A stretch of 64,000 bases of DNA from Prevotella sp. oral taxon 299 str. F0039. GTDB lineage: Bacteria > Bacteroidota > Bacteroidia > Bacteroidales > Bacteroidaceae. The notes beneath the pieces were generated by a model, which ran no database searches, had not been told where the DNA came from, and saw nothing but the letters and a program-made list of their open reading frames with translations. Position 1 is the first letter of the stretch; every line of letters starts with the position of its first letter. This document shows positions 55,001-63,275 of the stretch, piece after piece. Where the stretch lies: the NCBI RefSeq assembly GCF_000163055.2, contig NC_022124.1, forward strand, positions 558,001-622,000. Direction: 5' to 3'. Position numbers and translations under genes: made by a program.

Positions 55001-55229
55001 TTTAAGCATTAACAACATCACTTTGGGTTATACTCTACCAAAGAGCTGGCTAAATAATATTGGTTTACAAGCTGCAAGAGTATATTTGGCATGCGATAAC
55101 CTAGCAGTTTTCTCTGCACGTAAGGGTCTTGATCCACGTTATTCTTATGATGCTTCAGGAAATAATGGTGCATCTAGTGATTATCCTGCAATGCGTACAG
55201 TTACTGCAGGCGTACAAGTTACATTCTAA
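52029..55229 (+). CDS. SusC/RagA-type TonB-dependent transporter
   Basis: A 1066-residue outer-membrane receptor. Signal peptide to SAAIAQ (residue 22); regulatory-like domain (VKGLVLSSEGNEPVIGASVKV); hallmark VIVVAYGKQKKEAFTGAAG; plug with KPLIILDGVPYDGDI and AIYGARGANGVVMITTKNG; barrel ending in AGVQVTF with a terminal Phe, as preferred by the BAM machinery. It is clearly distinct from the inverted pair. A SusD gene begins 16 bases downstream. No enzyme gene accompanies this pair, so the cargo is open. Confidence 0.95.
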   Translation: MRRRLTLIFLSLFVVVSAAIAQTTVKGLVLSSEGNEPVIGASVKVVGADKGVITDTDGNFSISVNSLDERLEVSYIGMITKIVKASHNLKVVLDPDHKQIDEVIVVAYGKQKKEAFTGAAGVVGSETLSKRVVSNASTALAGSVAGVQMYSTNGAPGADPIIRVRGIGSISSSNKPLIILDGVPYDGDISSINPSDIASMTVLKDAASNAIYGARGANGVVMITTKNGNTGDAKVTFDAKWGTNSRLIPQYDIIKDPGQYVQTQFKSLYNSQLYAGQSAADAYAYATASIFDANNGGLGYPIYTVPTGENLIKEDFSINPNAKLGYSDGTYYYTPDDWYSAAIKSSFRQEYNASVSGKSPRLQYYAGIGYLGDTGLIPNSEFKRYSARVNADYQAKKWLRIGTNLAYAYTNTRLAADQDSETGFTSAGNVFYISNSIGPVYPLYVRNVDGSIKINPATGNPVYDSGNNTAYSRGNFAGNAVRDVYYNKGNSDRDVLTSKVYAQITPIEHLVLTTNIAANLVNQRRNVLSSSFASATNEDGIAFVRSTRAFGVNNQYLAEYSNTFGKNSLSALLGYEKYRYTYKYLGASNDHLYNPFIGELNNAANAPQSRPNSYVDEYMSQGIFSRLQYDYEDKYFVSASFRRDASSVFHKDHRWGNFGSVGAAWLITKEPFMQSLTWLNSLKLKASWGKQGNDALINPTTKERQYYAYQDFYSPSYSNGNYSLVMTYKGNKDLTWETSYSFNTGVEFSVLNNRITGSIDFFSRKTVDLIYNKPVPPSSGIVTGSIPTNIGSVLNTGVEVDLNGVILKGNDLLWTANLNLTHYKNKILSLSPELEALGGQKGSVFIRKVGGSLANAYLREYAGVDPSTGEARYYNDPDNGDYSYATSYNAATRTDLGDLLPKFYGGFGTRLEFKGFDFSAMFSYQLGGRIYDDGYASFMHTGSGVHVGTNWHKDILNAWTPENTNTNIPRLSAGDNVTNSTSSRFLISSDYLSINNITLGYTLPKSWLNNIGLQAARVYLACDNLAVFSARKGLDPRYSYDASGNNGASSDYPAMRTVTAGVQVTF

Positions 55230-55245
55230 ATAGGGGGAAATTATA

Positions 55246-56889
55246 ATGAGATATACAAAATATTTATATACAGTTCTTGGTGTTGCGCTACTGGTTAGCT
55301 GCTCGGATATCAACGATATCACTACACAAGGAAACGATCTTTCTGCTGATCAAGTAGCAGAAACCAATAGAGTTAATCCAGAAAGACTAAAGGCAAGCGT
55401 CACAGGTCTATATCAAATTGCTGCCCTTCCGGGTAAAGTTTATGACACAGACAATGACGCTGGTATCATGACTTACATGCTTTCGGCAGATTGTAACGGT
55501 CCTGATATGACCAGTACAGCAGCAGGTTACAACTGGTATTTGCCCTCTTCTAACTACTCAGACCATTTAAGTTCAGCTGGAATCAATGCAGTTGGCTACA
55601 ATACTTGCTACAATCAGATAGAGGCTGCCAATACTATTCTAAGACAAATAGATGAGTCTACAGCCACAGCTACACAAAAACACTATATCGGTAATGCACG
55701 ATTTTGTAGAGCATTCGATTACTTGTTGCTTGCAACTCGTTATCAATTGAACTACCAAGTGGATAAAACAGCACTTTGTGTGCCCCTTGTTACAGAGAAA
55801 ACAGCCGATGTTTACAATAACAAACGTGCCACAGTTGAAGAAGTTTACAATCAAATTATATCAGACTTAACATCTGCAATTGAGCTACTTCAAGGCTATG
55901 AGCGTCCTGATAAGAGATATGCTAACGTGGCAGTAGCTAATGGTTTGCTTGCAAGAACATATCTTGCAATGGGCGAATACGCAAAAGCTGCAGAGTATGC
56001 ACAAAAGGCTATCGATGCAACCGATGCGCAACCAGCATCAATAAGCGATGTGTCTAAACCAACATTCTGCGACGCTTCGAAAGAAAACAACTGGATGTGG
56101 GGTATTCTTTTAACTGTAGATGATGTCTCATCTCGATCTATTGCACCCATGAGCTCACAGCTTTCATCATTCCCTGGCTATGGTTATACAGGCGCAGGAG
56201 CATGTTATAAGGATATAAATGTATTGTTATACAACAAGATTCCATCGACAGATGTGCGCAAAGAATGGTGGGTTGGACCTTCAAAAACCAACAGTCATTT
56301 AAATGGATTGACATGGGAAGAGGCTGGAGTAACATTGAAAGGCAATGAGATCATCACAGGTTCATTAGAATCAAAGCAACCATTTAGAGTTTATACCAAC
56401 GTGAAGTTTGGTATGAAAGCAGGCATTGGTTCACCCAATAACAATAACGACTCGCCTCTAATGCGTGTAGAAGAGATGTATTTAATCAAGGCAGAAGGAC
56501 TTGCAATGAGCGGTAATTTAGCTGCAGGAAAACAAGTGTTAGAAGACTTTGTGAAGACATATAGAGATCCATCATATAGCGTTACAGCTACAACAGCAGC
56601 GGCTTTCCAAAACGAAGTGTGGTTCCAACGTCGTGTAGAGCTATGGGGTGAGGGCTTCTCAATGTACGATTTGTTGCGCTTGCAAAAGCCACTTGTACGC
56701 TTCCATTCAGGCAAAGATAGCAATGTTGTAACCCGTTTGCGCTTCAATATGCCTGCAAACGATCCTTACTACGCATATCGTTTCACTCAAAAAGAGCGTG
56801 ACAACAACAAGGGAATAGTAGATAACACCACAGGAAAAGAACCTGTTTCAGGACAAAATGGTGACCTAAGAGATGGTGTTACCGATTAA
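55246..56889 (+). CDS. SusD/RagB family lipoprotein
   Basis: A 547-residue surface lipoprotein, partner of the SusC upstream. The signal peptide ends LLVSC (Cys about residue 19) and is followed by SDINDITTQGNDLSADQV. The family blocks ARFCRAFDYLLLATRYQLNY (TPR-like region) and QRRVELWGEGFSMYDLLRLQ near the C terminus are clear. LMRVEEMYLIKAEGLAMSG fits the SusD/RagB C-terminal helices. Second and last gene of a two-gene operon ending in a terminator at 56920. Confidence 0.94.
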   Translation: MRYTKYLYTVLGVALLVSCSDINDITTQGNDLSADQVAETNRVNPERLKASVTGLYQIAALPGKVYDTDNDAGIMTYMLSADCNGPDMTSTAAGYNWYLPSSNYSDHLSSAGINAVGYNTCYNQIEAANTILRQIDESTATATQKHYIGNARFCRAFDYLLLATRYQLNYQVDKTALCVPLVTEKTADVYNNKRATVEEVYNQIISDLTSAIELLQGYERPDKRYANVAVANGLLARTYLAMGEYAKAAEYAQKAIDATDAQPASISDVSKPTFCDASKENNWMWGILLTVDDVSSRSIAPMSSQLSSFPGYGYTGAGACYKDINVLLYNKIPSTDVRKEWWVGPSKTNSHLNGLTWEEAGVTLKGNEIITGSLESKQPFRVYTNVKFGMKAGIGSPNNNNDSPLMRVEEMYLIKAEGLAMSGNLAAGKQVLEDFVKTYRDPSYSVTATTAAAFQNEVWFQRRVELWGEGFSMYDLLRLQKPLVRFHSGKDSNVVTRLRFNMPANDPYYAYRFTQKERDNNKGIVDNTTGKEPVSGQNGDLRDGVTD

Positions 56890-56919
56890 ATAGATATTTA
56901 TTTGGTTTATATATAACAT

Positions 56920-56959
56920 AGAGTTACTCGCTAATCGCATTGATTCAGCAGGTAACTCT
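56920..56959 (+). terminator. Terminator of the fourth susC operon
   Basis: AGAGTTAC pairs perfectly with GTAACTCT, with weaker pairing inside, and is followed by TTTTCG. It starts 31 bases after the susD stop. Confidence 0.75.
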
Positions 56960-57016
56960 TTTTCGTTTCAAAGGCTCAAAGAACCTCATTTATGGCTACT
57001 TATATCGAAAAAGTGG

Positions 57017-57024
57017 TATATTTG
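57017..57024 (+). promoter_or_regulatory. -7 element of dgt
   Basis: TATATTTG, 50 bases before the dgt ATG. No clear -33 element is visible. Confidence 0.5.
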
Positions 57025-57073
57025 CAAATAAAACGCATTTTAAATAAAAGATAAAAGTATAACAATAGATATA

Positions 57074-58411
57074 ATGAAGTGGTTAGATATCATAACAAAC
57101 AAACGTTTAGGGGAAGAAAATAAGCACCATTTGCGAATGGATGATAGGTCAGAATTCAAGCGAGACTACGATCGTTTGATCTTTTCGGCACCCTTTCGAC
57201 GTCTTCAAAACAAAACACAAGTATTCCCATTGCCAGGTAGTGTGTTTGTGCATAACCGCTTAACGCATAGCTTAGAGGTGGCTTCTGTGGGTATGTCGCT
57301 GGGTAATGACGTGGCAAAAGAGTTGTGTTTGAAACACCCTTCATTACAAAATACTTTGTTTGAAGAGATTGGAACTATTGTTAGTGCAGCCTGCTTGGCG
57401 CACGATTTGGGTAATCCTCCCTTTGGACATAGTGGAGAAAGTGCCATACAATCTTACTTTTTAGAGGGCGAAGGGGCGCAACTTCAATCGCTATTAAAGC
57501 CCGAAGTGTGGAGCGATATCACCCATTTCGAAGGCAATGCCAACACCTTTCGCTTGCTTACCCATAGATTTAAGGGGCGACGAGAAGGCGGATTTGCTAT
57601 GACTTATACTACTCTTGCTTCTATAGTGAAATATCCTTCGTCGTCGAACGCATCTCAAAAGAAAGGTAAGTTTGGCTTCTTTACCGAAGAAAAAGACGTG
57701 TTTCAGCGTGTAGCTAACGAACTAACCATTCCTTGTTTGCACGAGAATGGTTCCGAGTTGCGCTATGCTCGTCACCCACTTGTATATCTTGTTGAGGCAG
57801 CCGACGATATTTGTTATGAGGTGATGGACATCGAAGACAGTCATAAACTCAAGATCTTGTCGTTCGACGAAACCCAAAATCTTTTGCTTTCGTTCTTTGC
57901 TCCAGAGCGAAAAGCACAAATACTGCAGCGCATAGAAGAGGAAGAGCTTACGGATAAGAATGAAATTGTAGCTTATTATCGTGCTAATGTGATTGGAGCA
58001 TTGATACGTGCGTGTGTGAAAGTGTTTGTGGATAACGAAGAAAAGATATTGAATGGCACTTTCGAAGGGGCGTTGATGAAGCACATCGACAAGCATCTTT
58101 ATGAGGCATATCAGCATTGTGTAGACTTGTCTATTAAGCAAATATACAATAGTACGCCTGTTTTAAATGTAGAATTGAGTGGTTATAAAATCATTCAAAC
58201 ATTGTTGCACTCTTTCGTTAATGCTGCTCTCGAACCTAAAAAGTTCTATTCTCAGCAGATTTTGAAGCAGTTTAGCGAGCAATATGACATCACTAACGAC
58301 GACTTGAATGTGCGAATTATGGCTGTGTTAGATTATATTAGTGGTATGACAGACTTGTATGCGCTTAATATTTATCAGCGAATTAGCGGTATTTCGTTAC
58401 CACTTGCTTAG
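57074..58411 (+). CDS. dgt: Deoxyguanosinetriphosphate triphosphohydrolase-like protein
   Basis: A 445-residue HD-domain dNTPase that cleaves dGTP (or other dNTPs) to the nucleoside plus triphosphate. Visible are FRRLQNKTQVFPLPG, NRLTHSLEVASVG (first metal-binding His), CLAHDLGNPPFGHSGE (the HD pair and the following His-containing loop) and ILTP-region equivalents, then YLVEAADDICYEVMDIEDSHK with the distal Asp ligand. The family fold continues to the C terminus. It probably works in nucleotide-pool control or phage defence; substrate range is not predictable. It is a single-gene unit. Confidence 0.92.
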   Translation: MKWLDIITNKRLGEENKHHLRMDDRSEFKRDYDRLIFSAPFRRLQNKTQVFPLPGSVFVHNRLTHSLEVASVGMSLGNDVAKELCLKHPSLQNTLFEEIGTIVSAACLAHDLGNPPFGHSGESAIQSYFLEGEGAQLQSLLKPEVWSDITHFEGNANTFRLLTHRFKGRREGGFAMTYTTLASIVKYPSSSNASQKKGKFGFFTEEKDVFQRVANELTIPCLHENGSELRYARHPLVYLVEAADDICYEVMDIEDSHKLKILSFDETQNLLLSFFAPERKAQILQRIEEEELTDKNEIVAYYRANVIGALIRACVKVFVDNEEKILNGTFEGALMKHIDKHLYEAYQHCVDLSIKQIYNSTPVLNVELSGYKIIQTLLHSFVNAALEPKKFYSQQILKQFSEQYDITNDDLNVRIMAVLDYISGMTDLYALNIYQRISGISLPLA

Positions 58412-58545
58412 TATATTCGTGCCTGTTAGGTCTACTTCTCCTTTCTATTAGAATGGAAAGGAGGATGATATAAGATTTAATTTTCTTGATAATATATACC
58501 CCTTCTCGGTGAGATGAAGAAGTGAGGGTAATTCTATTGCAAACA

Positions 58546-58633
58546 GAAAGCATTGCTTTTGCATGGTGAAAACAATGCTTTTATCGTATAATCTCAATGC
58601 TTTTAAGATATAAACTCAATGCAATTGCCAGAC
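58546..58633. repeat. 22-bp dyad array H, four units
   Basis: Units begin at 58546, 58568, 58590 and 58612. Cores are GAAAGCATTGCTTTT, GAAAACAATGCTTTT, AATCTCAATGCTTTT and AAACTCAATGCAATT. It sits between two convergent genes, so it is not tied to a promoter. Confidence 0.9.
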
Positions 58634-58720
58634 GCTTGCAAAGTGTCTGAAGAATAAAGGGATAGCAAAGGGTGGGCGAGTAGCAAGAGAATGTTCTCGA
58701 AGAAAGGCGTAATAAAACAA

Positions 58721-58768
58721 AAAGAGCTTAGCAACTCACCTCTAAAATGGTGTGTTTCTAAACTCTTT
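58721..58768 (-). terminator. Probable terminator of the DUF2795 gene
   Basis: AAAGAG pairs with CTCTTT, and an inner CACC/GGTG stem lies within. On the minus strand the structure is followed by TTTGTTTTATT. The outer stem is only 6 bp, so the call is tentative. Confidence 0.4.
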
Positions 58769-58866
58769 CGTTGTTTCTTTGGGTGAAATCTTTGTTGTTT
58801 TACAATCTAGTTGATAACTAAATGCCAACAAAGAATGGTTCATCAGTTTTTGAATAAGTATGAAAC

Positions 58867-59088
58867 TTAATACTCGTCTTCGTTAAATAGAAAGTCTTCT
58901 TTAGAAGGATAGTCAGGCCAAATATCTTCAATACTTTCGTAAACATCGCCTTCGTCTTCTATTTCTTCAAGGTTTTCAATAACTTCAAGAGGTGCTCCCG
59001 AACGTGAAGCATAATCTAATAGCTCTTCTTTTGTTGCAGGCCAAGGTGCATCTTCCAATTTAGATGCAAGTTCAAGTGTCCAATACAT
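58867..59088 (-). CDS. DUF2795 family small protein
   Basis: A 73-residue acidic protein. The pattern LASKLEDAPWPATKEELLDYASRSGAPLEVIENLEEI is the DUF2795 fold, a short helical domain common in Bacteroidota. The tail is strongly acidic (EDEGDVYESIEDIWPDYPSKEDF). Function is unknown. It stands alone, with a -7 candidate 165 bases upstream. Confidence 0.88.
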   Translation of the reverse strand: MYWTLELASKLEDAPWPATKEELLDYASRSGAPLEVIENLEEIEDEGDVYESIEDIWPDYPSKEDFLFNEDEY

Positions 59089-59417
59089 AGTTGTGATATT
59101 TTTGTTTTTTGTTTAAATCAGTATTTATATAAGGAATTCGTTTTGTATTGAGTTTTTAAAAATCTCAATCAGATTGACTCTTTATAGTTTTAGTTTTGCA
59201 CAATAGCAGTTTTGTTGTTGTGGTGCAATTCAATTTTTCTTCTTGATGACTACAAAAATAATAATTTTTGGTTAATATGCAAAAGTTCTCTTATTTTTTT
59301 GCCCTTGATACCTATAATTTGTTTATTCTGTTCTTAAATACTAAATATCCGTCTTATAAGCATGTCGTGGAAGCGATGTGAATGCAGTTGAAGAGAGATG
59401 AGACACCATTGTTCTTA
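59089..59417. other. Gap between DUF2795 and HD-phosphohydrolase genes
   Basis: A 329-base AT-rich region. It contains a minus-strand -7 candidate (TATTTTTG, 59253-59260 on the plus strand as CAAAAATA) for the DUF2795 gene. One isolated segment near 59202 resembles a single 22-bp unit (AATAGCAGTTTTGTT), but no array follows. Confidence 0.5.
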
Positions 59418-61466
59418 CTAGTTGTTTGCCTTTGGATAAGATACTCGAGTGTGATAGATCGATTTCAAACGATCTATTAATACCTGTTTCGAAATGGTGA
59501 TATCTTTAAACGTAATAGGGCAGTTGGTGAAATATCCGCTATTGAGTTGTTCGTCAATAAGTGTGTTAACTAAGTTCGAAATACTTTCTTCAGTGTACTC
59601 AGTAAGTGATCTTGAGGCAGCTTCTACTGTATCGGTCATCATCAATACTGCTTGTTCTCGAGTGAAAGGATTAGGACCTGGATATTGGAAAGGTGCTTTG
59701 TCGACTTCTTCATCAGGGTGTTCATTCTTATATTTAATATAAAAATATTTGGTAAGTCCTTCTCCATGATGAGTTAAGATGAAGTCTTTTATGAATTGAG
59801 GAAGATTGTGTTTCTCTGCCATTCTCAAGCCTTCGGTTACGTGACTGATGATAATTCGGGCACTTTCTTTATATGGGAGATTGGTGTGCGGATTGTTTCC
59901 TACTTGATTTTCTGTGAAGAATGCTGGTGAAACCATCTTTCCAATATCGTGATAAAGAGCCCCTGTACGAAGCAATAGGCTGTTTGCTCCAATTTTATTG
60001 GCTATTGCTGCTGCAAGATTCGCAACGGTAATAGAATGCTGAAAGGTTCCTGGAGCAACCTCACTCATCTCTCTTATTAAGCTCTTATTGGTATCCGACA
60101 ACTCAAACAGAGTGACATCGGATATAAAACCAAATGTTTTTTCGATGAGATACATTAAAGGATAGGTTAATAATAGCAATAAACCATTGGCAATAAAATG
60201 ATAATACATCTCATGGTCGAGTGCAACATTACTATCGTTTTGCATAAACTGTAATGCAAAATAGATGGTGGCAGATGATAAAACTACAAAAAGAGCTGCC
60301 TTAAGAATCTGTACTCGTTGTGAAAGTTCACGTAAAGAATAAAGACCAACCATTCCCGAAACCAACTGAACCATGATGAATTCAAACTGATATTTAAGGG
60401 CTGCAGCACATAAAAGCGTTATAATGGTGTGAGTTAAGAAGGCTGTTCGGGTATCCATAAATACACGAGTGAAGATAGGTACCATTGCGAAAGGAATGAT
60501 ATAAACGCTGAAAAAGCTTCTTGTAACAATGATAGAAACCAGTATGGGGAATAGCGTTATCATCGTATAAAGCATGGCAATGTTTCTTGTTTTGAAGAAA
60601 TAGTCTTTTCTGAATAATGCTAAATAGCTTGTAAAGAGTCCAACTAAAATTAAAACAAATAGCAATTGACCAATAAAGGTGCGTGTAATTTCTCCAGAAG
60701 AAGAACTTCTACGATGCATTTCCCGTTCAAATGAATTAAGAACTCTATAAGTATAGTCGTCGACAATTTCCCCTTTATCAATAATTTTCTGACCGCTGAC
60801 AACAATTCCGCTTGCAACAGCAATGCCACTGAGCAAGTCTGTTCTCTCAGTTTCAGTTCTTTTGCGGTCATAAATAAGGTTGGGTTCAAGGAAATCGTTG
60901 AGGTCTGCTCTTTGAAGTATGGCTTTTTGAGTAACTAATCGGTCGTCGTTTAAAAGCTGTTCGTATGCAGACATCGTTGAATAAACACAGTTTAAAGCCA
61001 CACTTTGTGCCTCTTTTCCTGCCACAATACGTATTGCTGCAGACGAATCTTTTGCCATTTCGTTATACTCTTTTGTATAAATAATGCCCGCTTGGTATAG
61101 CCTATGAAGTCTGTTCGCAATGATATTCTTATATTCGTTGGGTAGATTTGGAATTCCATCTTTAAACTTCTCATTGAAGCGAGCAATGTTGGTGGCTTCT
61201 ATCGAAGGCGAATAATTATAATAAGGCATAAACAATTGCAAAAGAGAATCTTGCTCTTTCTTTATCGACTCGTCTGTTTTATACACAGGAAAGTCGAACT
61301 TTGCAATGAAAGAACCATATACCCAAGGACGTCCAATGTCGTATCTAAATCGCTGTTCTTTACTTCTTGGTAAGAACCAAACAATGAGAACGACACTTAA
61401 AAGAATAAGAGCTGCTGTGGATAAGAAACCCTTTAAAGAATTATTTTTTATTGGATTGATTTCCAT
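59418..61466 (-). CDS. 7TM-HD family phosphohydrolase (PgpH-like)
   Basis: The Met at 61466 gives 682 residues with a short cytoplasmic N terminus and a first membrane helix (FLSTAALILLSVVLIVWFLP); the longer frame from 61508 adds 14 unlikely residues. Order: first helix; an extracytoplasmic 7TMR-HD sensor domain of about 230 residues; about seven membrane helices; and a cytoplasmic HD domain with LLRTGALYHDIGKM and DFILTHHGEGLTKYFY. Proteins of this build, such as Listeria PgpH, hydrolyse the second messenger c-di-AMP; I infer the same here. It is divergently oriented from gltX, with a short shared region. Confidence 0.88.
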   Translation of the reverse strand: MEINPIKNNSLKGFLSTAALILLSVVLIVWFLPRSKEQRFRYDIGRPWVYGSFIAKFDFPVYKTDESIKKEQDSLLQLFMPYYNYSPSIEATNIARFNEKFKDGIPNLPNEYKNIIANRLHRLYQAGIIYTKEYNEMAKDSSAAIRIVAGKEAQSVALNCVYSTMSAYEQLLNDDRLVTQKAILQRADLNDFLEPNLIYDRKRTETERTDLLSGIAVASGIVVSGQKIIDKGEIVDDYTYRVLNSFEREMHRRSSSSGEITRTFIGQLLFVLILVGLFTSYLALFRKDYFFKTRNIAMLYTMITLFPILVSIIVTRSFFSVYIIPFAMVPIFTRVFMDTRTAFLTHTIITLLCAAALKYQFEFIMVQLVSGMVGLYSLRELSQRVQILKAALFVVLSSATIYFALQFMQNDSNVALDHEMYYHFIANGLLLLLTYPLMYLIEKTFGFISDVTLFELSDTNKSLIREMSEVAPGTFQHSITVANLAAAIANKIGANSLLLRTGALYHDIGKMVSPAFFTENQVGNNPHTNLPYKESARIIISHVTEGLRMAEKHNLPQFIKDFILTHHGEGLTKYFYIKYKNEHPDEEVDKAPFQYPGPNPFTREQAVLMMTDTVEAASRSLTEYTEESISNLVNTLIDEQLNSGYFTNCPITFKDITISKQVLIDRLKSIYHTRVSYPKANN

Positions 61467-61538
61467 GTATCGAAAAAACTTTACTAAATTTACAATGCGA
61501 AAATACAAAAAAAATACGCTAAAATAAAGAAAAAGATG

Positions 61539-61546
61539 TAATTTTG
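61539..61546 (+). promoter_or_regulatory. -7 element of gltX
   Basis: TAATTTTG directly in front of the first in-frame ATG (61548). Transcription would begin near 61553, excluding that ATG and selecting the Met at 61581. Confidence 0.55.
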
Positions 61547-61580
61547 CATGAAATTTAATATCTTATATAATAGTAAGACT

Positions 61581-63098
61581 ATGACAGATAGAAAAGTAAG
61601 AGTACGTTTTGCACCCAGTCCTACAGGTGCTTTACATATCGGAGGTGTAAGAACTGCCCTTTATAATTACCTCTTTGCACGTCAGCATGGAGGCGACTTT
61701 GTGTTTAGAATCGAAGATACTGACTCAAATAGATTTGTTCCTGGAGCCGAAGAATACATCATAGAATCATTCCGTTGGTTAGGTCTTACATTTGATGAAG
61801 GCGTTGGTTTGGGCGGAGAATATGGTCCTTATCGTCAAAGTGAACGTCGACATATCTATAAAAAATATGTAGATGAGCTTTTAAATAACGATAAAGCGTA
61901 CATCGCTTTCGATACTCCTGAAGAGTTAGAAGCTAAACGTAACGAGATAACTAACTTTCAATACGATGCAAGTACACGTCAATTGATGCGCAACTCTTTA
62001 ACAATGAGTAAAGAAGAGTGCGAAAAACGCATTGCAGATGGTGAACAATATGTTGTTCGTTTCAAAGTAGAACCAGGCATAGATGTACACGTTCACGATC
62101 TTATTCGTGGAGAAGTGGTTATCAAGAGCGATATCATTGACGACAAAGTACTTTACAAAAGTGCCGATGAATTGCCCACTTATCACTTGGCAAATATTGT
62201 AGACGACCACCTAATGCTTATCTCTCACGTCATAAGAGGTGAAGAATGGCTACCAAGTGCGCCTTTACATGTGTTGTTATACGAAGCTTTTGGCTGGCAA
62301 GACACAATGCCTCAATTTGCTCATCTACCTCTACTTCTCAAACCAGAAGGTAAAGGTAAGCTTAGTAAACGTGACGGAGATAGACTCGGTTTCCCTGTTT
62401 TTCCATTAGAATGGAAGGATCCTAAGACTGGAGAAGTATCGTCTGGATTTAGAGAATGTGGCTATTTCCCCGAAGCAGTAATCAACTTTTTGGCTCTATT
62501 AGGATGGAATCCAGGAACCGAGCAAGAACTATTTACATTAGAAGAGCTTGTTAATGCGTTCGATATTACAAAGTGTAGCAAGTCTGGAGCACGCTTCGAT
62601 TATCAAAAAGGAATATGGTTTAACCACGAATATATATTGCACAAGAGCAACGAGGAGATAGCAAAACTCTTCGCATGTGTTGTTGCAAATAATGGAGTTG
62701 ACGAGACATTAGAGCGCATTACGCTTGTTGTGTCGATGATGAAAGACCGAGTTAACTTTGTACATGAATTGTGGCCATTGTGCTCTTTCTTCTTCCTTCC
62801 ACCATTAGAGTACGATGAAAAGACTGTAAAAAAGCGTTGGAAAGAGAATTCTGCACAAGTAATGACCGAGCTTGCAGGCGTTCTTGAGTCGTTAGACGAC
62901 TTTAGTATCGAGCATCAAGAGCACGTTGTGATGGCTTGGGTCGAAGAAAAAGGCTACAAGTTAGGCGATGTTATGAATGCATTCCGATTGGTATTGGTTG
63001 GTATTGGCAAAGGACCTGGAATGTTTGACATCTCTGCTTTCCTTGGAAAAGAAGAGACCTTGCGTCGTATTCGCCGAGCTGTTGAAATATTAAAGTAA
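61581..63098 (+). CDS. gltX: Glutamyl-tRNA synthetase
   Basis: A 505-residue class I synthetase that charges tRNA-Glu. The start at 61581 ([16 protein letters not shown]) puts the class I N terminus in its usual place. The HIGH-equivalent is HIGG in [15 protein letters not shown], and the KMSKS-equivalent is KLSKR in [15 protein letters not shown]. The C-terminal helical anticodon-binding domain follows. GltX of this length is normal for Bacteroidota. A terminator follows 16 bases after the stop, and then array I. Confidence 0.97.
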   Translation: MTDRKVRVRFAPSPTGALHIGGVRTALYNYLFARQHGGDFVFRIEDTDSNRFVPGAEEYIIESFRWLGLTFDEGVGLGGEYGPYRQSERRHIYKKYVDELLNNDKAYIAFDTPEELEAKRNEITNFQYDASTRQLMRNSLTMSKEECEKRIADGEQYVVRFKVEPGIDVHVHDLIRGEVVIKSDIIDDKVLYKSADELPTYHLANIVDDHLMLISHVIRGEEWLPSAPLHVLLYEAFGWQDTMPQFAHLPLLLKPEGKGKLSKRDGDRLGFPVFPLEWKDPKTGEVSSGFRECGYFPEAVINFLALLGWNPGTEQELFTLEELVNAFDITKCSKSGARFDYQKGIWFNHEYILHKSNEEIAKLFACVVANNGVDETLERITLVVSMMKDRVNFVHELWPLCSFFFLPPLEYDEKTVKKRWKENSAQVMTELAGVLESLDDFSIEHQEHVVMAWVEEKGYKLGDVMNAFRLVLVGIGKGPGMFDISAFLGKEETLRRIRRAVEILK

Positions 63099-63113
63099 AA
63101 GAATTAGATCATA

Positions 63114-63149
63114 AAAGTGCTATGAGAGCCAATCTCTCTATAGCACTTT
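63114..63149 (+). terminator. Terminator of gltX
   Basis: AAAGTGCTATGAGAG pairs with CTCTCTATAGCACTTT (one-base bulge) and is followed by ATCTTTGTTTT. Confidence 0.82.
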
Positions 63150-63156
63150 ATCTTTG

Positions 63157-63244
63157 TTTTGCAATGCTTTTGAGTAGTAAAAGAAGCCTTATTATATCAT
63201 AAAAGATGCCCTATTACCCTGCAAAAGTATTTCAATTAACAAAT
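63157..63244. repeat. 22-bp dyad array I, four units
   Basis: Units begin at 63157, 63179, 63201 and 63223. Cores are TTTTGCAATGCTTTT, AAAAGAAGCCTTATT, AAAAGATGCCCTATT and AAAAGTATTTCAATT. It is the most diverged of the nine arrays. It begins 8 bases after the gltX terminator and ends 31 bases before the kdtA start. Confidence 0.75.
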
Positions 63245-63275
63245 ATATTTCGTTGAATTAAAAAATAAGAACGTT

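Larger units (their letters stand above)
58412..58866. other. Convergent gap between dgt and DUF2795 genes
   Basis: A 455-base gap with a hairpin CTCCTTTC/GAAAGGAG (58438-58463, no T run), 22-bp array H (58546-58633) and a minus-strand terminator (58721-58768). No gene is apparent. Confidence 0.6.
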
